A DNA stretch of 64,000 bases from Bimuria novae-zelandiae CBS 107.79 (GCA_010015655.1 ML976721.1:186001-250000); one strand, 5' to 3'. Shown: positions 22,720 through 34,566, counted from the first letter of the stretch. Numbers and translations: made by a program. Notes: generated by a model not told the origin, from the letters alone.

Positions 22720-23910
22720 ATGGTGAGTGAGCTTTGTTTACCACCCTTGACCGGTCGTGTGAGACGTCAAGTGGCTTGCACGACGACGACCCTCACCCAG
22801 ACAAAAGCATGGAATGATGGAGGAGCGTGGACTGGCTCGCTGCTACATGCGGCTGTTTTTCCCGACGACGTCGCTGAGCTCAGTGTTACGTCAGACGTCT
22901 TGACACGCTCGCCATAACTACAGACGCATGCCTCAGCATCTTCGCCAGCTCTAGCTAATGGTCATAACAGGGTTGTTGTATATCCCGTCCCGAGCGAGGC
23001 GACGCGCCTGCCATCCAACAAAACGCCTCTCAGCGCAACATCAACGACGCGACCCCGTCGAATGCCTCCGCCCTGTCTTCGCCTCGTGCGTCGGCTTCGC
23101 AACCTGTCGCCGAAAACAGGCCCAACGTGCCTTTGAAGCCCATCGACCCTGCCCATCGCTCCAAACTGCCTAAGACGCTCGTTCCACCCACCGTGGGCAG
23201 CCACAGAAACCATGGTCCACCGCGCAGCGCTAGTATGAGCGGCCCGTTCACCCGGCAGCGGCTGGAGAAAGAGAGAAATGACTGGTGGGACACAAGGACG
23301 ACCGGTTCGCCTCAAATATGGGCTGCTTTGCGGAGTATGGTTCAATCCTTGCAAAACGGAAACGTTGGAGAAGCCCAGGTTCTACTGGATGCAACAGAGT
23401 GCACCTGCCCGAACGGCATGCTCTGGCGCGGTATATTTGACAATCGAGGCGAGTGGTATAAGGTTCCCGACTGGATTGTTATCGAGCCTGAAGGCTTGGT
23501 GGACGAGGAAGATCCTAAGGACGAAGTCGGCAGCGTGGGCGAGGATGAGGACAAGGAGGTCGAGCTTGAGGATTTGGGTGACGAGGTGAAGGTGAAGTGT
23601 AGGCTGAGTACTACCGGAAAGGACTACGTCGTGAATATCCGCAGAGGAGAACGGGTGGCAAGCTTGGTCACCAAGCTCAAAGAAAAGGCCGGCGTAAGTC
23701 CTTCCATTCCTCTCTGCGAGTTGGAAAAGGTCTTGAACTGGAATTGGGTTGAGCTGCGTGCTGAGCTAACTGCGTGCACAGCTACCTGCCGACGTCGCCG
23801 TTCGGCTTGCATACGGGGGTAGATTCCTGGAGAAAGATCAACCCCTGGAACACAACCAAAATTGGAACTACGAGGTTAAGCACATTCTTGTCGCAATGGT
23901 ACTTGAGTAG
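22720..23910 (+). CDS. Ubiquitin-like domain protein (UBTD1/UBTD2, DC-UbP family)
   Basis: Exons 22720-22722, 22971-23693, 23782-23910, giving 284 residues. The first exon is only the ATG: the AUG is followed at once by GTGAGT, and a 248-base intron with a GCTAAT branch ends at AACAG (22970). The second exon then reads GCCISRPERGD, so the protein starts MGCC, a classic myristoylation plus palmitoylation signal as in UBTD proteins. The DC-UbP N-terminal ubiquitin-binding domain spans about residues 90-170 (FTRQRLEKERNDWWDTR, IWAALRSMVQ, CTCPNGMLWRGIFDNRGEWYKVPDW). The C-terminal ubiquitin-like fold (about 205-284) runs from VKCRLSTTGKDYVV over the intron to LPADVAVRLAYGGRFLEKD and ends in VLE. 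Probable role: membrane-anchored adaptor in ubiquitin handling (family inference). Confidence 0.92.
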
Positions 23911-24111
23911 TCCTTCAATCGGCCACTGCGGAATCGGCGTGATGCTGCTGAGAGCCCCAGCGGTACCGCTGAGAGAGCTAAAGATGCCATCACATCACTC
24001 CTCGCAAAAAGTCCGTGCTTTTCTATAAAAGATGGACACGACAAGAGCAACTACACTCTGCGCGTATATTGCACGTTCTGGGGGAGGAAAAGCACTCGGC
24101 CAAACCCACCC

Positions 24112-25427
24112 ATGTCAACCACGGTTGAGTCACTTCCCGCTATCCTTCTTCCATCCCTTCCGACTCCAGCTAGAGGTCGATTTGCTAGGCACCTAGACCC
24201 AGCAGGGGCCATGACCAACGAACCGCCTACGACTGTACGGGACCCTGCTCAAGTTCTGAACACTTCACGGACTCTCTTTCTTGGTCATCGGTCTCTGCCT
24301 ACCAGTCAGCCTTCGCAACATTCATCTGCAGGTAACACGCGAACGACGGGAGCCTTTGTTCCACAAACACCAGGCCGGCCCCCTCCGCTACGGCCACTGG
24401 CACATCCCAATGTCTACCGGTCATATAGCATCGTCTATCAGTCACATCTTGCCCCTAGGAGTCTGGCACCGGTTCCCCCTTATACCTCTGGCCCACCTGC
24501 CCCTCATAGTTCCTCAAATTCTTCCCAAAAAGTGACATGCATGTGCAAATTGTCACGTACTATTTTTTGTACAACCGCAAGGCATTGTTTCATCGCTCTC
24601 GGCGTCACTAGCGGGCCGATCGCTTCAATACGACACTTGGCATGGTTACTCTCGGCAGCTCCCTTAAGTCACCAGCCAGTCGTCCACGCCAGGTGCTACG
24701 TCGCTCGCAGAGAAGCGGTTGCGAGGTGGTCGCGGCAAGTCGTCTTCCTCAATCTGGCCACCGCGGGTGCCCAGAATATTGAGGCGGAGGCCTCCGCAAA
24801 TTTTAATCACCCCGCCTACACCGGACCAACCGCAGCCAGCTCACAATCCCCTGGCTCCTGTTCACCCAGTGCCTATTCCGGAGTCAGCCTTCTCTCAGTG
24901 AGAGCACCGACGCGGATCTCTTGATCTAGAGTTTGTGTTCCCGACTAGATCTTCACCGGATAGAACGGGGGACCAAATCGCCACACCGGAGTCACCGCAG
25001 CCAGATGGATCTCTCAATCTAGAGTTTGTGTTCCCGACCAGATCTTCGCGGTATAGAACGGGGGACCAAATCGGAGTACATGAGCCTCGGGCGAGTGGTG
25101 ATGATAGGCTGCGTGGCCCTGATCATCCCTCCCCATCACGTCCTTCGGGGCAGTCTCCCACCGACCTGCACTGGCTGTCACTCGTTATGTGGTGCAGCGA
25201 CGACCTAATGGACGAGTCGATTGTTCAAGACTTCCAGTGGCTTGCGCCGGCGATCACTCGGGGGGGGGGGTGAAGATGATAGGGAGGAAGAAACTGGTGA
25301 TGACGCAGGGGAAGCAGGTCGCCTTTGGATCCTAAGCCGAACGAGCGCAGCGATACGTCGACCGATCGTTTTCCACAGCCGCCGTACCAGCCTTAGAACA
25401 GAGGTTGGGTACGTGTCACCGGGATAG
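24112..25427 (+). other. Coding-like stretch of uncertain structure
   Basis: No family recognised. A frame open from 23911 to 24924 contains a 270-residue ORF from 24112. A second plus-strand frame (24281-25270) also reads protein-like, Pro/Arg/Ser-rich segments such as ITPPTPDQPQPAHNPL and PESPQPDGSLNLEFVFP, but has stops (about 24533, 24668, 24899). One stop lies within a good donor (CA|GTGAGAG at 24896). A run of ten G at about 25260 separates the latter frame from another open stretch (GGEDDREEETGDD...VGYVSPG, ending 25427). Possible explanations: a gene with several introns, a decaying gene, or low-complexity sequence. I cannot choose between them. Confidence 0.25.
24915..25073 (+). repeat. 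93-bp direct repeat, two copies
   Basis: GATCTC(T/C)..ATCTAGAGTTTGTGTTCCCGAC begins at 24915 and again at 25008; both copies run through GTTCCCGAC.AGATCTTC to GGGGGACCAAATCG. The period of 93 is 31 codons, so a reading frame would be kept (FVFPTRSS..RTGDQI twice), hinting at coding origin. Confidence 0.8.
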
Positions 25428-26344
25428 GGAAGCGTAGGGCAACAGAACGACTGTTTGTGTTGCATCTGTGCTCAGCGATCGGCACTTTGTTTACGGCACA
25501 CGCATCGTGCACAACATATTTTTTTTTTTTTGGCATTGTTGATCACGAGCACACACATCTTTTCGGCATTAGCGCGGTTTACGAGAGATACCCCCTTTTT
25601 CAGTTTCTTACTCGGCCCCGGGATTTGGGTTTTCTCTTTCGTTTTTCTGTTCGACGGGGTAGGAGTAATGAGTATGGGAGGTAATGTTAGTTGTGTGGAA
25701 GAGAGAAGGGTAATAAATTGGTTGGGAGGGGCAGTGGAACTACTGATATATATATCCATGGGTCGAGAGTCTCTTCTCGTGCAGATGGCGTAATGCATAT
25801 TCATATTGCTCGAAGAGGGATGCTCTGGTGAGATTTTTTTCTTTTTCCTTCTGAAAGCTATGAGAAATACTACTATTGCAACACTGCTATGGAGCGGTTT
25901 CGAGGCAGGTCCAGACCACAATATTACGCTGCATCGCCACAAATGTCCTCGAGTTCACGTAATATCATTCAAATATGAGGATTGAGCCAGGGCGTGCGCC
26001 TCTGGGCTCAGCTAATCTCATTCATCTAGACGTCAAGATTTGTATAGCTTCTATGTTCGTGCTCATCGTGCGGGAAGAAGACAGTCATATAACGAGTCTA
26101 CCCGCCTGTTCCATGCCAGCCATAGACTGAAGCGTGATAATAAAGGGCATACCGTATCCAGGGACGATGCCATGCCATGCCATCTACCATGAACACCGAC
26201 CGTCATAAAACCTATCCCAGTTCCCGTCCTTGTGCAACCGCCAACGCCGTAATGCACTTTTCGTATAACCTCGTAAACGCGTACAGAGAGGCTTCCCGCA
26301 ATCCATGACGTGTATAGATAAATCAGGGGGATAATAATAACAAA

Positions 26345-27917
26345 TCACAGCTTCGTATCCTGCCTCGTCGAATCGCTCAGCCTCCTCAACGGGACATGGA
26401 ACCCCGTACTAGGACCCGGCCTCGTGGCATTCCCTGCCTGCGCGGCACCGCTCGCATTCCCGCTCGCGTTCGCACCGCTGGCAGTCGTCCGCGCGGAGTG
26501 GCGCTGCTGCAGGGTGGCGCTCATCAGCCAGTGGAGCTGCATGCGCATGCCGTTGATGGCGGCGTTGGTGTGCAGCATCTCGTCTTTTGTGCGCTGGCTC
26601 TCGTTGATGACCATCATGTTGGTGCGGCCTTCGAGCTCGGTGAGGGCGCTAGCGATGCGGTTCACTTCGTCGCGCAGAGACTCGTGCAGGGTGAGGAGGT
26701 GGTGCACTTGGGAGTCGAAGGGCTGCTGCGCAGGGTCGGTACCGTTTTGGGGCGGAACGGGGAACGAGGCGGGCGGGAGGCGGAAGTCAGGTGTGGGGAT
26801 GAGATTTGTGGGATGAAAGGCGTCGGCATTGGTCGGGTCGAGAGGATTGGTGACGGGGAAGGACGAGGACGAGTCGTTCGCGGGGTAGAGCATGTTAGTG
26901 ATGGTGGAGAGACCGTCTTCAAGGATGCCGACTTTGCGAGCCAGAGGCTCTAAACGAGCTTCGTTTCGTTCAATACGGGCTTGCTGTTCGCGGAAGTGTG
27001 GAGTCATGGTCGCCATTGGGCAACTCTTCTCATGTACATGTGTCTGCGCGCGCTCTGCGGTAAAGGTGCATCCAACTATTGTTCCCTGGCATGGAGTGAT
27101 GACCTTGCCACAAGCGTCTTTGATGTGCGGTTTGAGATCGAGGCGGAGGAGGGAGGCATCACAATGAGGGCAGTTGGTCGACCGGTTGGCACAGGCGGTT
27201 CGCTGGTGGTCCTACATTTACGATATAAGCCATTAGATATAGCGCGCTCAAATAACAGCATACCTCGAGGTCCTTCTTCATCATCGAGACGTGGCAGTCC
27301 TCACAACTCACGGTGTAGTGCAAGCAGCCCTTGTGGAAGTCCTTCTGCGAGATGTGCAGCCGGCAGTCGCGTTGGGCACATTCCACGAGCGTGTAGTCGC
27401 AATACAGCATCACGTGGTCGTGCACATTGACACGCTGCTCTACCCAGCCGCACCCAGACTTGGAGTGCGGACACTTGACGACCAGCTCGTCCAGCATTGT
27501 CTCGATGATCTTGGGCACCGGGCGCGTGTCCTTGTCCGGGTCTATGCGACTGCGGCAGGTCGGACACGTCTTGCGGCCCTCCGGCTGATTCAGCCAGGCA
27601 TGGTCGAGGCAGTCGCGGCAGAAGAAGTGGCCGCAGAAGAGCTGCACGGGCTTGTCGAAGGGCGAGTGACAGATGAGGCACACGAGGTTGCTGTCGGGGG
27701 TCTTTAGGTATTCGAGGAGGTGCAGGTCGGGCGGCTGCTTGGCGATGGTGGTGCGGCGGTTCTTCGAATTCAATGAGTTTGATGCGCGGATTTGAAGTGG
27801 TGAGGGGCTGCTGGGAGGGCCACCGACCGGAAGCACGTCTGCTGCTGCCGCGTCCACGACCGCGTTCGACGAAGCACGCGAGCTCCGCCGGGTGGGGATG
27901 GGTGCGGGGGACGGCAT
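26345..27917 (-). CDS. RING-finger / TRAF-type zinc-finger protein, probable E3 ubiquitin ligase
   Basis: Exons on the minus strand 27917-27264 and 27211-26345, 506 residues. The 52-base intron (GTATGC, branch CTAAT, TGTAG) sits between DLE and DHQRTAC. Residues 1-70 are Ser/Arg/Pro-rich. A C3HC4 RING follows at about 78-122 (CLICHSPFD, LFCGHFFCRDC, CPTCRSRI). Three or so TRAF-type zinc fingers span about 145-285 (CPHSKSGCGWVEQ, CAQRDCRLHISQ, CEDCHVSM, CANRSTNCPHCDAS, CQGTIVGCTF). A helical probable coiled coil starts at REQQARIERNEARLEPLA, and the tail is Ser/Ala-rich. By family, such proteins join a substrate-binding zinc-finger array to a ubiquitin-transferring RING. The substrate is unknown. 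It is divergent from the SNARE gene, with 537 bases between starts. Confidence 0.9.
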
Positions 27918-28454
27918 GACTGGCGGCGTGTGAAGCGGGCTTCAAAGAGTGCCCAGAAGAGGTGCCTCTATGCAGAGAAGTAGTCCGGCGAGAGGTGAAT
28001 TATCTCGCTAAAAGGTTGATCAGACTGAGGTGCGGTCGGTGGAGGAGGAAGTGAGCCGCCCTCGCTCGCATCCGTCCCACGGCGAGGGCGCGGGCGCAGA
28101 CAATCAGAAGAGAGGCGGTGTGTAATGGGCGGGCAGGAATACGCACTCGCCCATGCCTTCGTCCAGTACTGTGGTGCAAAAGCGAAACATGGGCCACAAA
28201 CATAGACAGTCGCCCATTCCATCGCCGGAGGGCGTTCCGAGATCCCTCGGGACGGGAGCTTGCCTTGCGCGGGCCCCGCGCATCTGGCAGCATCCCAGCG
28301 CAAGGCCATCTTGCATCCCCGAATTCTACATCTGAGCGTCCCAGGGGGCACTCTCTCTCGCTGCCTTCTTCCCGCCGCCGCGCCGCCGCCGCACCCGCAC
28401 CCGCACCCGCATTGGGAGGCCGCCATTCAACTATAGACTACACCATCAACCACC
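27918..28454. other. Divergent promoter of the RING/TRAF and SNARE genes
   Basis: This 537-base interval separates two start codons pointing away from each other. The SNARE side has a GCCGCC/CCCGCA-rich run at about 28375-28412. A long frame reads upstream of the SNARE intron but has no family similarity. No further gene seen. Confidence 0.55.
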
Positions 28455-29284
28455 ATGTCGACAACGAACCCGCCGCAGCTCTTTCTCCTCGCCGACCACA
28501 TCAAGCTTTCCCTCCTCGAGCGCCAACGCGCAATCTCCCTCAATCTCTCGCCCAACACACAAGATGGCCAGATATCCCGGTCACTGGAGCAGCTCCGCTC
28601 AGGCATCGAATCGCTCGAATCGCAAGTCGCAGACACCGCCGACGAGTATGCCTTCCTTCCCTTTTCCCCATATCTTATAGCAGTCCAATTAACACTTCAC
28701 ATAGATCCATAACATCCCAACTCCCTCGCCTCCGCGCCAAACTTGCGGACCTCTCCTCGCAATTCAACCCCAACGCTCCTCCCTCCACCGGGGCGAGTGC
28801 CCCAACCCCCAACGACCCCTCCCTCGTCCCCGCCTTCACCGCCGCGCAATCCAAAAAGCCCGCTTCGAAATCCGTCCGCTTCACCGACACCCCCTCCTCC
28901 GAAGATGACCCCAACCGCGCCTCTCTCTTCCCCTACCGCGACGACCCGGACCCCTCAGAAGGCCCTGACCACTCCTCCCTCTCCAACCAACAAATCCACA
29001 AGTACCATTCACAAGTAATCAGCGAGCAGGACGAGCAGCTCGACGCGCTCGGCGCCTCCATCGGCCGCCAGCGCGAGCTCAGCATGCAGATTGGCGACGA
29101 GCTCGACGGCCAGGTGCTGCTGCTCGACGACGTGGAGGAGGGGGTTGATCGGCACGCTGCGCAGTTCCGGAGGGCGAGGGGACGGCTGGATCGGTTTAGC
29201 AGGAAGGCGAGGGAGAATTGGAGTGTGACGGTGATTGTGGTGCTGATTTGCATCTTGGTGCTGTTGATTGTTATCACGAAATAG
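28455..29284 (+). CDS. SYN8: Endosomal Qc-SNARE, syntaxin-8/Syn8-like
   Basis: Exons 28455-28645 and 28705-29284, 256 residues; the 59-base intron splits a Glu codon. The N-terminal third is helical (LFLLADHIKLSLLERQRAISL). A Ser/Pro-rich linker follows. The SNARE motif occupies about residues 170-230 (HSQVISEQDEQLDALGASI, then IGDELDGQVLLLDDVEEGVD); the Gln of DGQV sits where the zero-layer Gln of Syn8/syntaxin-8 lies. A single C-terminal membrane anchor (VTVIVVLICILVLLIVIT) ends the protein. By family it takes part in fusion at endosomes and the prevacuolar compartment, with Qa, Qb and R partners. The frame can be extended upstream to 28118, but the chosen ATG gives the family N terminus and the extension looks random. 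Confidence 0.88.
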
Positions 29285-30037
29285 TATAGAAAGGAATGAG
29301 AGGAAGGGGAGGGTATATAGGATGTGGTGGGGTTGAGAAGATTATAATGGCTTGTATGCATAGACGGCGTCTTGGAGCTTCGGGTATGGTGTGCTGGTGC
29401 TGCACCATCTCATGTTATCATTTTGAGCTATTTACTCCTTGATCAGTTCAACTATATCTGTATACTCTTAATATCAACACATACATGTGCAAATATTTGT
29501 ATTCGATTCACCTCACATGCCATAAAACACACAACCGCTATCGTACTTGTCCGCCTTCGACTCATCCACTCTCCCCATCCATGCTTCATCTATCCTAATA
29601 GTAATGCCTGCGCTCCAAAACACTCGCTGATGCAAACCTATAGCCCTATAAACCACACACACAACACGAGCTACCAGGGAAAGCGACGTGGTACGAAAAT
29701 TGTAATGCAAATCTGCGGTCCGCCCAACAGCCAGTGACGACGCAAAGGGTATCTTTAGGGATGGAAAACGAAACCTCCGAGCGCAAGAGCATATATAACC
29801 CGCCGCCGCCGCCGGGCTCGAGTCGGCGAAGAGGGCGTGCCGAATTGATAACTTTGAGGAACACAGGGAATGGCGTCTTGAGGAGGTTGTATAGGAAGTG
29901 GTCGGCGGTGTATAACGTGAAGATGCAGACTGGTTCTGGTCTTTGAGCGCCTGGTTCAGGAATCCGTCCGCGTGGCCTCCCTCGTCTGGAGCATGACGCG
30001 TGTAGAGTTGCGTAGTACCCAAGTAAGGTCTTGCACC
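29285..30037. other. Intergenic between converging SNARE and carrier genes
   Basis: About 750 bases of 3' flank for both genes, AT-richer than the genes. A GCCGCCGCCGCCGG run lies at about 29803-29816. No gene seen. Confidence 0.5.
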
Positions 30038-32234
30038 TCAATGTAAGCCCATAGCGGCCTTGGACTTGTCGTAGACGACATAGGTGATCGATACAGCGGG
30101 AACGACCTTGAGTAGGTTCGGCGTGAGACCCTTGAACAAGCCTCTCATTCCCTCGCCTTTGACCGTCTGGCGAGTGACATCCACGATGCCCGTGTACGTC
30201 CGAGGGTGTAGGACTGTTCCTTGACTCTGTAATCGGGTGCGAAGGAGATTGATCGGGTAGACGACACTAGCGCCAAACGCTCCTGAAAATCCTCCAATTG
30301 CTGCCGTCATAAAACCCCCAGGCGCTGCGTCTTCTTCGTGGCAGCCACGTTTTCGAGCGTTGCGAGATGTAATGGTCCGCTTGAGATATTCGAAGGTTCC
30401 AAGGTCCAAAGCGGCATAAGGGAAGATGCCAACGAGGCCCATGCCAATGCCTCGGTAATATGCGGCGATACCTCCATGACGCCACATTTTCTTTGCGGTG
30501 GCAATGATGAGACGATTGCCATGCAGGCCTCCGGAGACGGTCTCGCACTGCATTCGGCTGTCGATGTTGTCAGCTTGTAAGTTGCTGCTAGAGGAGCTCT
30601 GAGTGGACTTACAATTTAAGGGTATCAATAGGATAAACGGCGAACTGCGATATCATTCCTGTCCTGATTAGTACGAAACCCTAACCAGAATGCGTCACAT
30701 CCTCACCTGCCATGCCACCAGCTACAAACTTTGACCAAGAGTGGATTATCGCAGGGTCATTGTGGCCTTCGAGGGTAGCAAAAGCGCGTTTCGCGGCCTG
30801 GACAATTAGTTCGCTAGATATTCTAGGGTCTGCAGATACACGTACTTCGTAGGCACCGAATTTGATAGCCGATTCGGGCATAACCTTGACGACGTTCAAT
30901 CCGTTGCCTTTTGCGAGTCATTAGAGCAACCAGAGGAAGGACATCTGAAGCTTACCAGCGTAGAGACTACGCACACCACCTGCCTGCCAAAGCTCCTTGG
31001 TCGCCCCGGCGAGCGGGCGCCATGCGTTCAAGGCCGCTCGAAAGACACTGCCTGACTTCGCAGCCGCTACGGCCTCTTGGGCGACGTCGGTTTGCGCGAT
31101 GAGGTAGACCTTTAGACGGTCGAGGGGTGCGGTAGAGGTACGAGAGACTAGATGTAAGTGTATGATGAGCTAATGCGTCGCATGCAGTGATTTCGGAGCG
31201 TAACATACCAATTCCAGCAATCCCTCCCGCCACGAAGTACTCTATATCAGGAAAACAACCAATCAGCACTGATGCTACACTGTGGACAAGCGGCTTCTGT
31301 TCCACACCAGCGGAAGCAGAGAGGTCCCCGGCATGGTAGCGTGGCGGGAGGGTCTGCGCATATTCGGCCGGCACAGCCATGTCAAGCGGATTGAGAGAAT
31401 CGACGAAGACAGAGGCGGAGAGGGGTGGTGTTTTTGCAACGAGAAATATGGAGCCAAAAAGAGAATGAAGAAAGTGTATACCTAGTCCGTATATGGTATC
31501 GTCGCTGATGAGAACGTCACCTTCCGGGTTGATGTGGTGAGTTGCCTGGTAGTAACTCATCACCTCATGCAGATTTGGCGAAATTCCGGGGGTGAACAAT
31601 AGGAAATCTCTGCATAGACGTCAGTGTAGGTAGCTACGATTCGAGTTTGAAGTGAATGCAAAGGCTCCTGGAGCACTGCTGCTGGGGGGTGAAGCATGGC
31701 ATCACTGCGGGTACGTACCGCCATTCTTCAAAGCTTATGTGCCCATCATTGTTGGTGTCCACCTCGGAGAAGAACACGTCCAATTTGCTGTTAGGGACTG
31801 CCAGCCCGGCACGCCTAAAGGCGAGCCGCAGCTCTTCCCTGGATAATTTCCCGTTTCGGTCGATATCGATGCTCTTGAAGAGCTCGAAAAGCTCCCTTTC
31901 TGTCTCCTGGACGAAGGTGCGGAACTCTTCACCACCAGTCAGCACGCGAGTGGCGGAGCAGCAGCAGCGTCTAACCATGATATGATATCTTCCCGTTCCC
32001 GTCCGTGTCGACCGTTTCCATGACCTCTGCCAGAATCTTATCCGCATTCTTCAACGCTGCTACCCGTTAGCTAGAGCTACCAATTCGCAGGCAGCGTGGC
32101 ATCATACGATGGTCTATCTTCCGCAAGCCCTTCTTCAGCCCTGCAAGGTCCAAGTGCCCCTGTTTCCGCGTGTCGAGGGTCGCCCATAATGCCTCCACCC
32201 GTGCATCCTGTGCCTTCGCGGTCTCGGTGTCCAT
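30038..32234 (-). CDS. SAL1: Calcium-dependent mitochondrial ATP-Mg/phosphate carrier (SCaMC/Sal1 type)
   Basis: Eight exons on the minus strand: 32234-32108, 32059-31976, 31926-31719, 31609-31209, 31147-30956, 30907-30707, 30658-30613, 30557-30038; 592 residues, all junctions in phase. The N-terminal regulatory half has EF-hands. The first is degenerate (DTRKQGHLDLAGL); the others are good (DTDGNGKISYHEF, DIDRNGKLSREEL, DTNNDGHISFEEW). A linker of about 110 residues leads to the carrier half with three repeats. Their signatures are APLDRLKVYLIAQ, YPIDTLKFRMQC and YPINLLRTRLQSQ; the Asn in the third is normal for this subfamily. Such carriers sit in the mitochondrial inner membrane and exchange ATP-Mg for phosphate when cytosolic calcium rises. 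A RIP-mutated transposon ends about 210 bases upstream of the start. SAL1 is used in the sense of closest yeast counterpart. Confidence 0.93.
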
Positions 32235-32445
32235 CGTCGCGTTATCTGTGGTCTATCATGGCTATGGGTCGCGGATCGCTGGATAAGGCAGCGCTCGGTC
32301 GGACGAGGGCGAATTGGGTGCACACCGAGAGCCAGGTTGGGAGCATAGGTTGTGAACGATGAAAACAGGTGGGGTGGAGTATCATGTCGAGCGAGCTTTG
32401 ATCCGCCTAGGATGCGCGCCCACTTCGGAAGGAGCCACGGAGCTA

Positions 32446-32488
32446 CCCTGCCGGTCAGTGCGCCGCGACACTAACGCGCCACCCCAAC
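32446..32488 (+). repeat. Left terminal inverted repeat of the 32-34 kb element
   Basis: CCCTGCCG, then GTCAGTGCGCCGCGACAC and on to CCACCCCAACA. It lacks 5 bases (AGACA) present in the right repeat, otherwise matches it. Confidence 0.88.
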
Positions 32489-34518
32489 AGATGTAGCACC
32501 TCAACTTTGACGCGCCGCATCTCCACCAATATGGATCCGATTGAGGCTGCAATCATCGCTATCGACTCACGAGAACCTGGAGAAACTTTCTCATATAGAA
32601 AAATTGCAGAAGAATTTGGTGTTGTGCGGTCAACATTAACGCGCTGGCATAGACGCGCCATGCAGGCGCGTATATAGCTACTATAGACTCGCCAAAATCT
32701 CAACTAATAACAAGAATCTAAGCTCCTATAGTATATACAGTGTCTTACTTAGAAAGGTCTACCCCCTACGCGTTAGATAATCTAAAACTTTATATTAATT
32801 ATTACTAAAAAGGATATCTCTATATAATAGGTTAATCGCTTTATTAGGCGCCACTCTAACTCCCTAATCTTGCGATGGACGACTAGGCTAGATAGTAATT
32901 ACTATAACGCTAATTTAGGCGTAAGATATAGGCTCTACTTTAAGCTTCTATATAAGAAAATTATAAAGTATGGTATAGAGCCTTAGCATACCTATAATAT
33001 GGACGAAAAAGGCTTCCTACTCGGCATCACCGGCAGGTCAAAAAGGATCTTCGACAGGCCTATATATGAGAGTCGCCAAGTGAGGCAATCTATCCAAGAT
33101 GGCAGTCGTGAGTGGATCTCGCTCATCGCATGTATATGCGCCGATAGATCTACTATTAATCCATCACTAATCTATTAATCTGACGCTAAGACTCTACAAT
33201 TAAGCTAGGTTAAAGAAATTAACGTTAATTCTTATAAAGTCTTTATCACCTTATTAACCTCTAGATAGTTAAACAACGAGATAGGGCTTTAATGGCTAAA
33301 ATAGGTGTTTAATCGCTATACTAAGGAGAAGGCTTGACGGTAGTGGCAACTCCTAGTCCTTAATAGGCATGGATCTCACGTTACTATAGATTTTATTAAC
33401 TATTGTAATTAGAAAAAGATCCTCCTTGCGATATTTCCCCCTTACGCCACTTATACGCTACAGCCTCTAAACGTCTATGTGTTTAAGTCTCTTTCTACCG
33501 CCTACTCCGACGAGCTCTCCGCATACCTATATAGGAGTTAGGGGCTATTAATAATTACTAAAAGAGACTTCTTTACACTATTCTAAAGGGCCTAAATAAC
33601 GTTAGTTACGCCGTAATTAATTGCTAAAGCTTTTAAGTATATAGGTATCTCGCCGCTAGATCCTACACTAATCCTTAGTTAATTTAATAGAGATAAGTCT
33701 CTAGAATAGAGATTACGTAAAAGCTCTACTTTAGTATTTAGCGCGTCTAATTGGCGCAAAATAGATCGGCTTTTAAAGGTTATTATTAATATAGGGGGAG
33801 GTAATAAGGCCAAGAAGCTAAGTCGCACTATATACTTAATCTCTATATAAAAGCAGCTCTTAGAGCATAAGAATTAGGGGCTACAAGAAGCCCTTATAAA
33901 CTAGAAATAGCGTTAAACAAAGGGCAGGACTCTACCTTTTAAGCAGCTAGATAAGTAGCATAAAAGATTTATTTTCTAGTTACCTACCTGCGTATAGAGG
34001 GCGCGCGATTCTCTCAGCCAATAAAAGGCTAAAAAGTAACAACTACAACTCTAGAAAAGTAAGCAGAGAGAGATCCAGATAGTAAATAGGCAGCTTAAAG
34101 CTCGTCTACTATAAGAGAAGCGTGTTATACGTGCGGTAGTTAGAAATACGCGCGCTAAGGAGAAAGCTAATTAAGCTACTAAGTAACGCCTCCGTTAATA
34201 GGCTTATAAAGCTTAATAATAACTTTAAAAATATCTTAAATTACTAAAAAGGGAAGCCAGAATGCTTTAAAAGCTACTTATATAATTATAAAGAGGAAGA
34301 AGCCTACGCCGGCATTTATACGCGTTAATATAGTAATATCTACGCTATTAGCGCTAGCATCGCGTAGTAGCTAAATAATTAGAATACTAAGTAGATATTT
34401 ATAATTTAACTAGCTAGTAATCTTCTATAGCTCTATAAAATCTTAACTTTAGAAAATTTCGCGATAAAAGCTTTTGTGTAAAACTCTACAGCCTCATGTT
34501 GCTGGCTGCGGTGCTGGT

Positions 34519-34566
34519 GTTGGGGTGGCGCGTTAGTGTCGCGGCGCACTGACTGTCTCGGCAGGG
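34519..34566 (-). repeat. Right terminal inverted repeat of the 32-34 kb element
   Basis: 48 bases; its reverse complement starts CCCTGCCGAGACAGTCAGTG. TA follows directly. Confidence 0.88.

Larger units (their letters stand above)
23911..26344. other. Region between UBTD-like and RING/TRAF genes, unresolved
   Basis: About 2.4 kb. The left part (23911-25430) has unusually long overlapping open frames (listed separately). From 25430 on I see only AT-richer non-coding sequence with an 11-T run near 25520 and no gene. The last 400 bases lie behind the 3' end of the minus-strand RING/TRAF gene. Confidence 0.4.
32446..34566 (+). mobile_element. Fot1/pogo-type DNA transposon, RIP-mutated
   Basis: Length 2121 bases, with TA at both flanks (32444-32445, 34567-34568). 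Plus-strand transposase relics: an intact N-terminal stretch from 32531 (MDPIEAAIIAIDSREPGE..., 48 codons, stop 32677), the catalytic-domain start NMDEKGFLLGITGRSKRIF at about 32998-33055, and EWISLIACICADR nearby. These match Fot1-like transposases. The remainder is TA-rich with stops in all frames. The element lies in the shared upstream region of two divergent genes, the carrier (210 bases) and SSN8 (400 bases). GC-rich islands remain at the ends and at about 33000-33150. Confidence 0.9.

Noticed and set aside
24896..24950. Strong GTGAGAG donor as proof of an intron in the 24-25 kb stretch
   Set aside because: No acceptor with a branch site could be matched to keep a convincing frame, so no gene model is proposed.
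28118..28454. In-frame upstream extension of the SNARE
   Set aside because: The long frame passes through the SNARE intron; the extension is Arg/Pro-rich and unlike the family N terminus.
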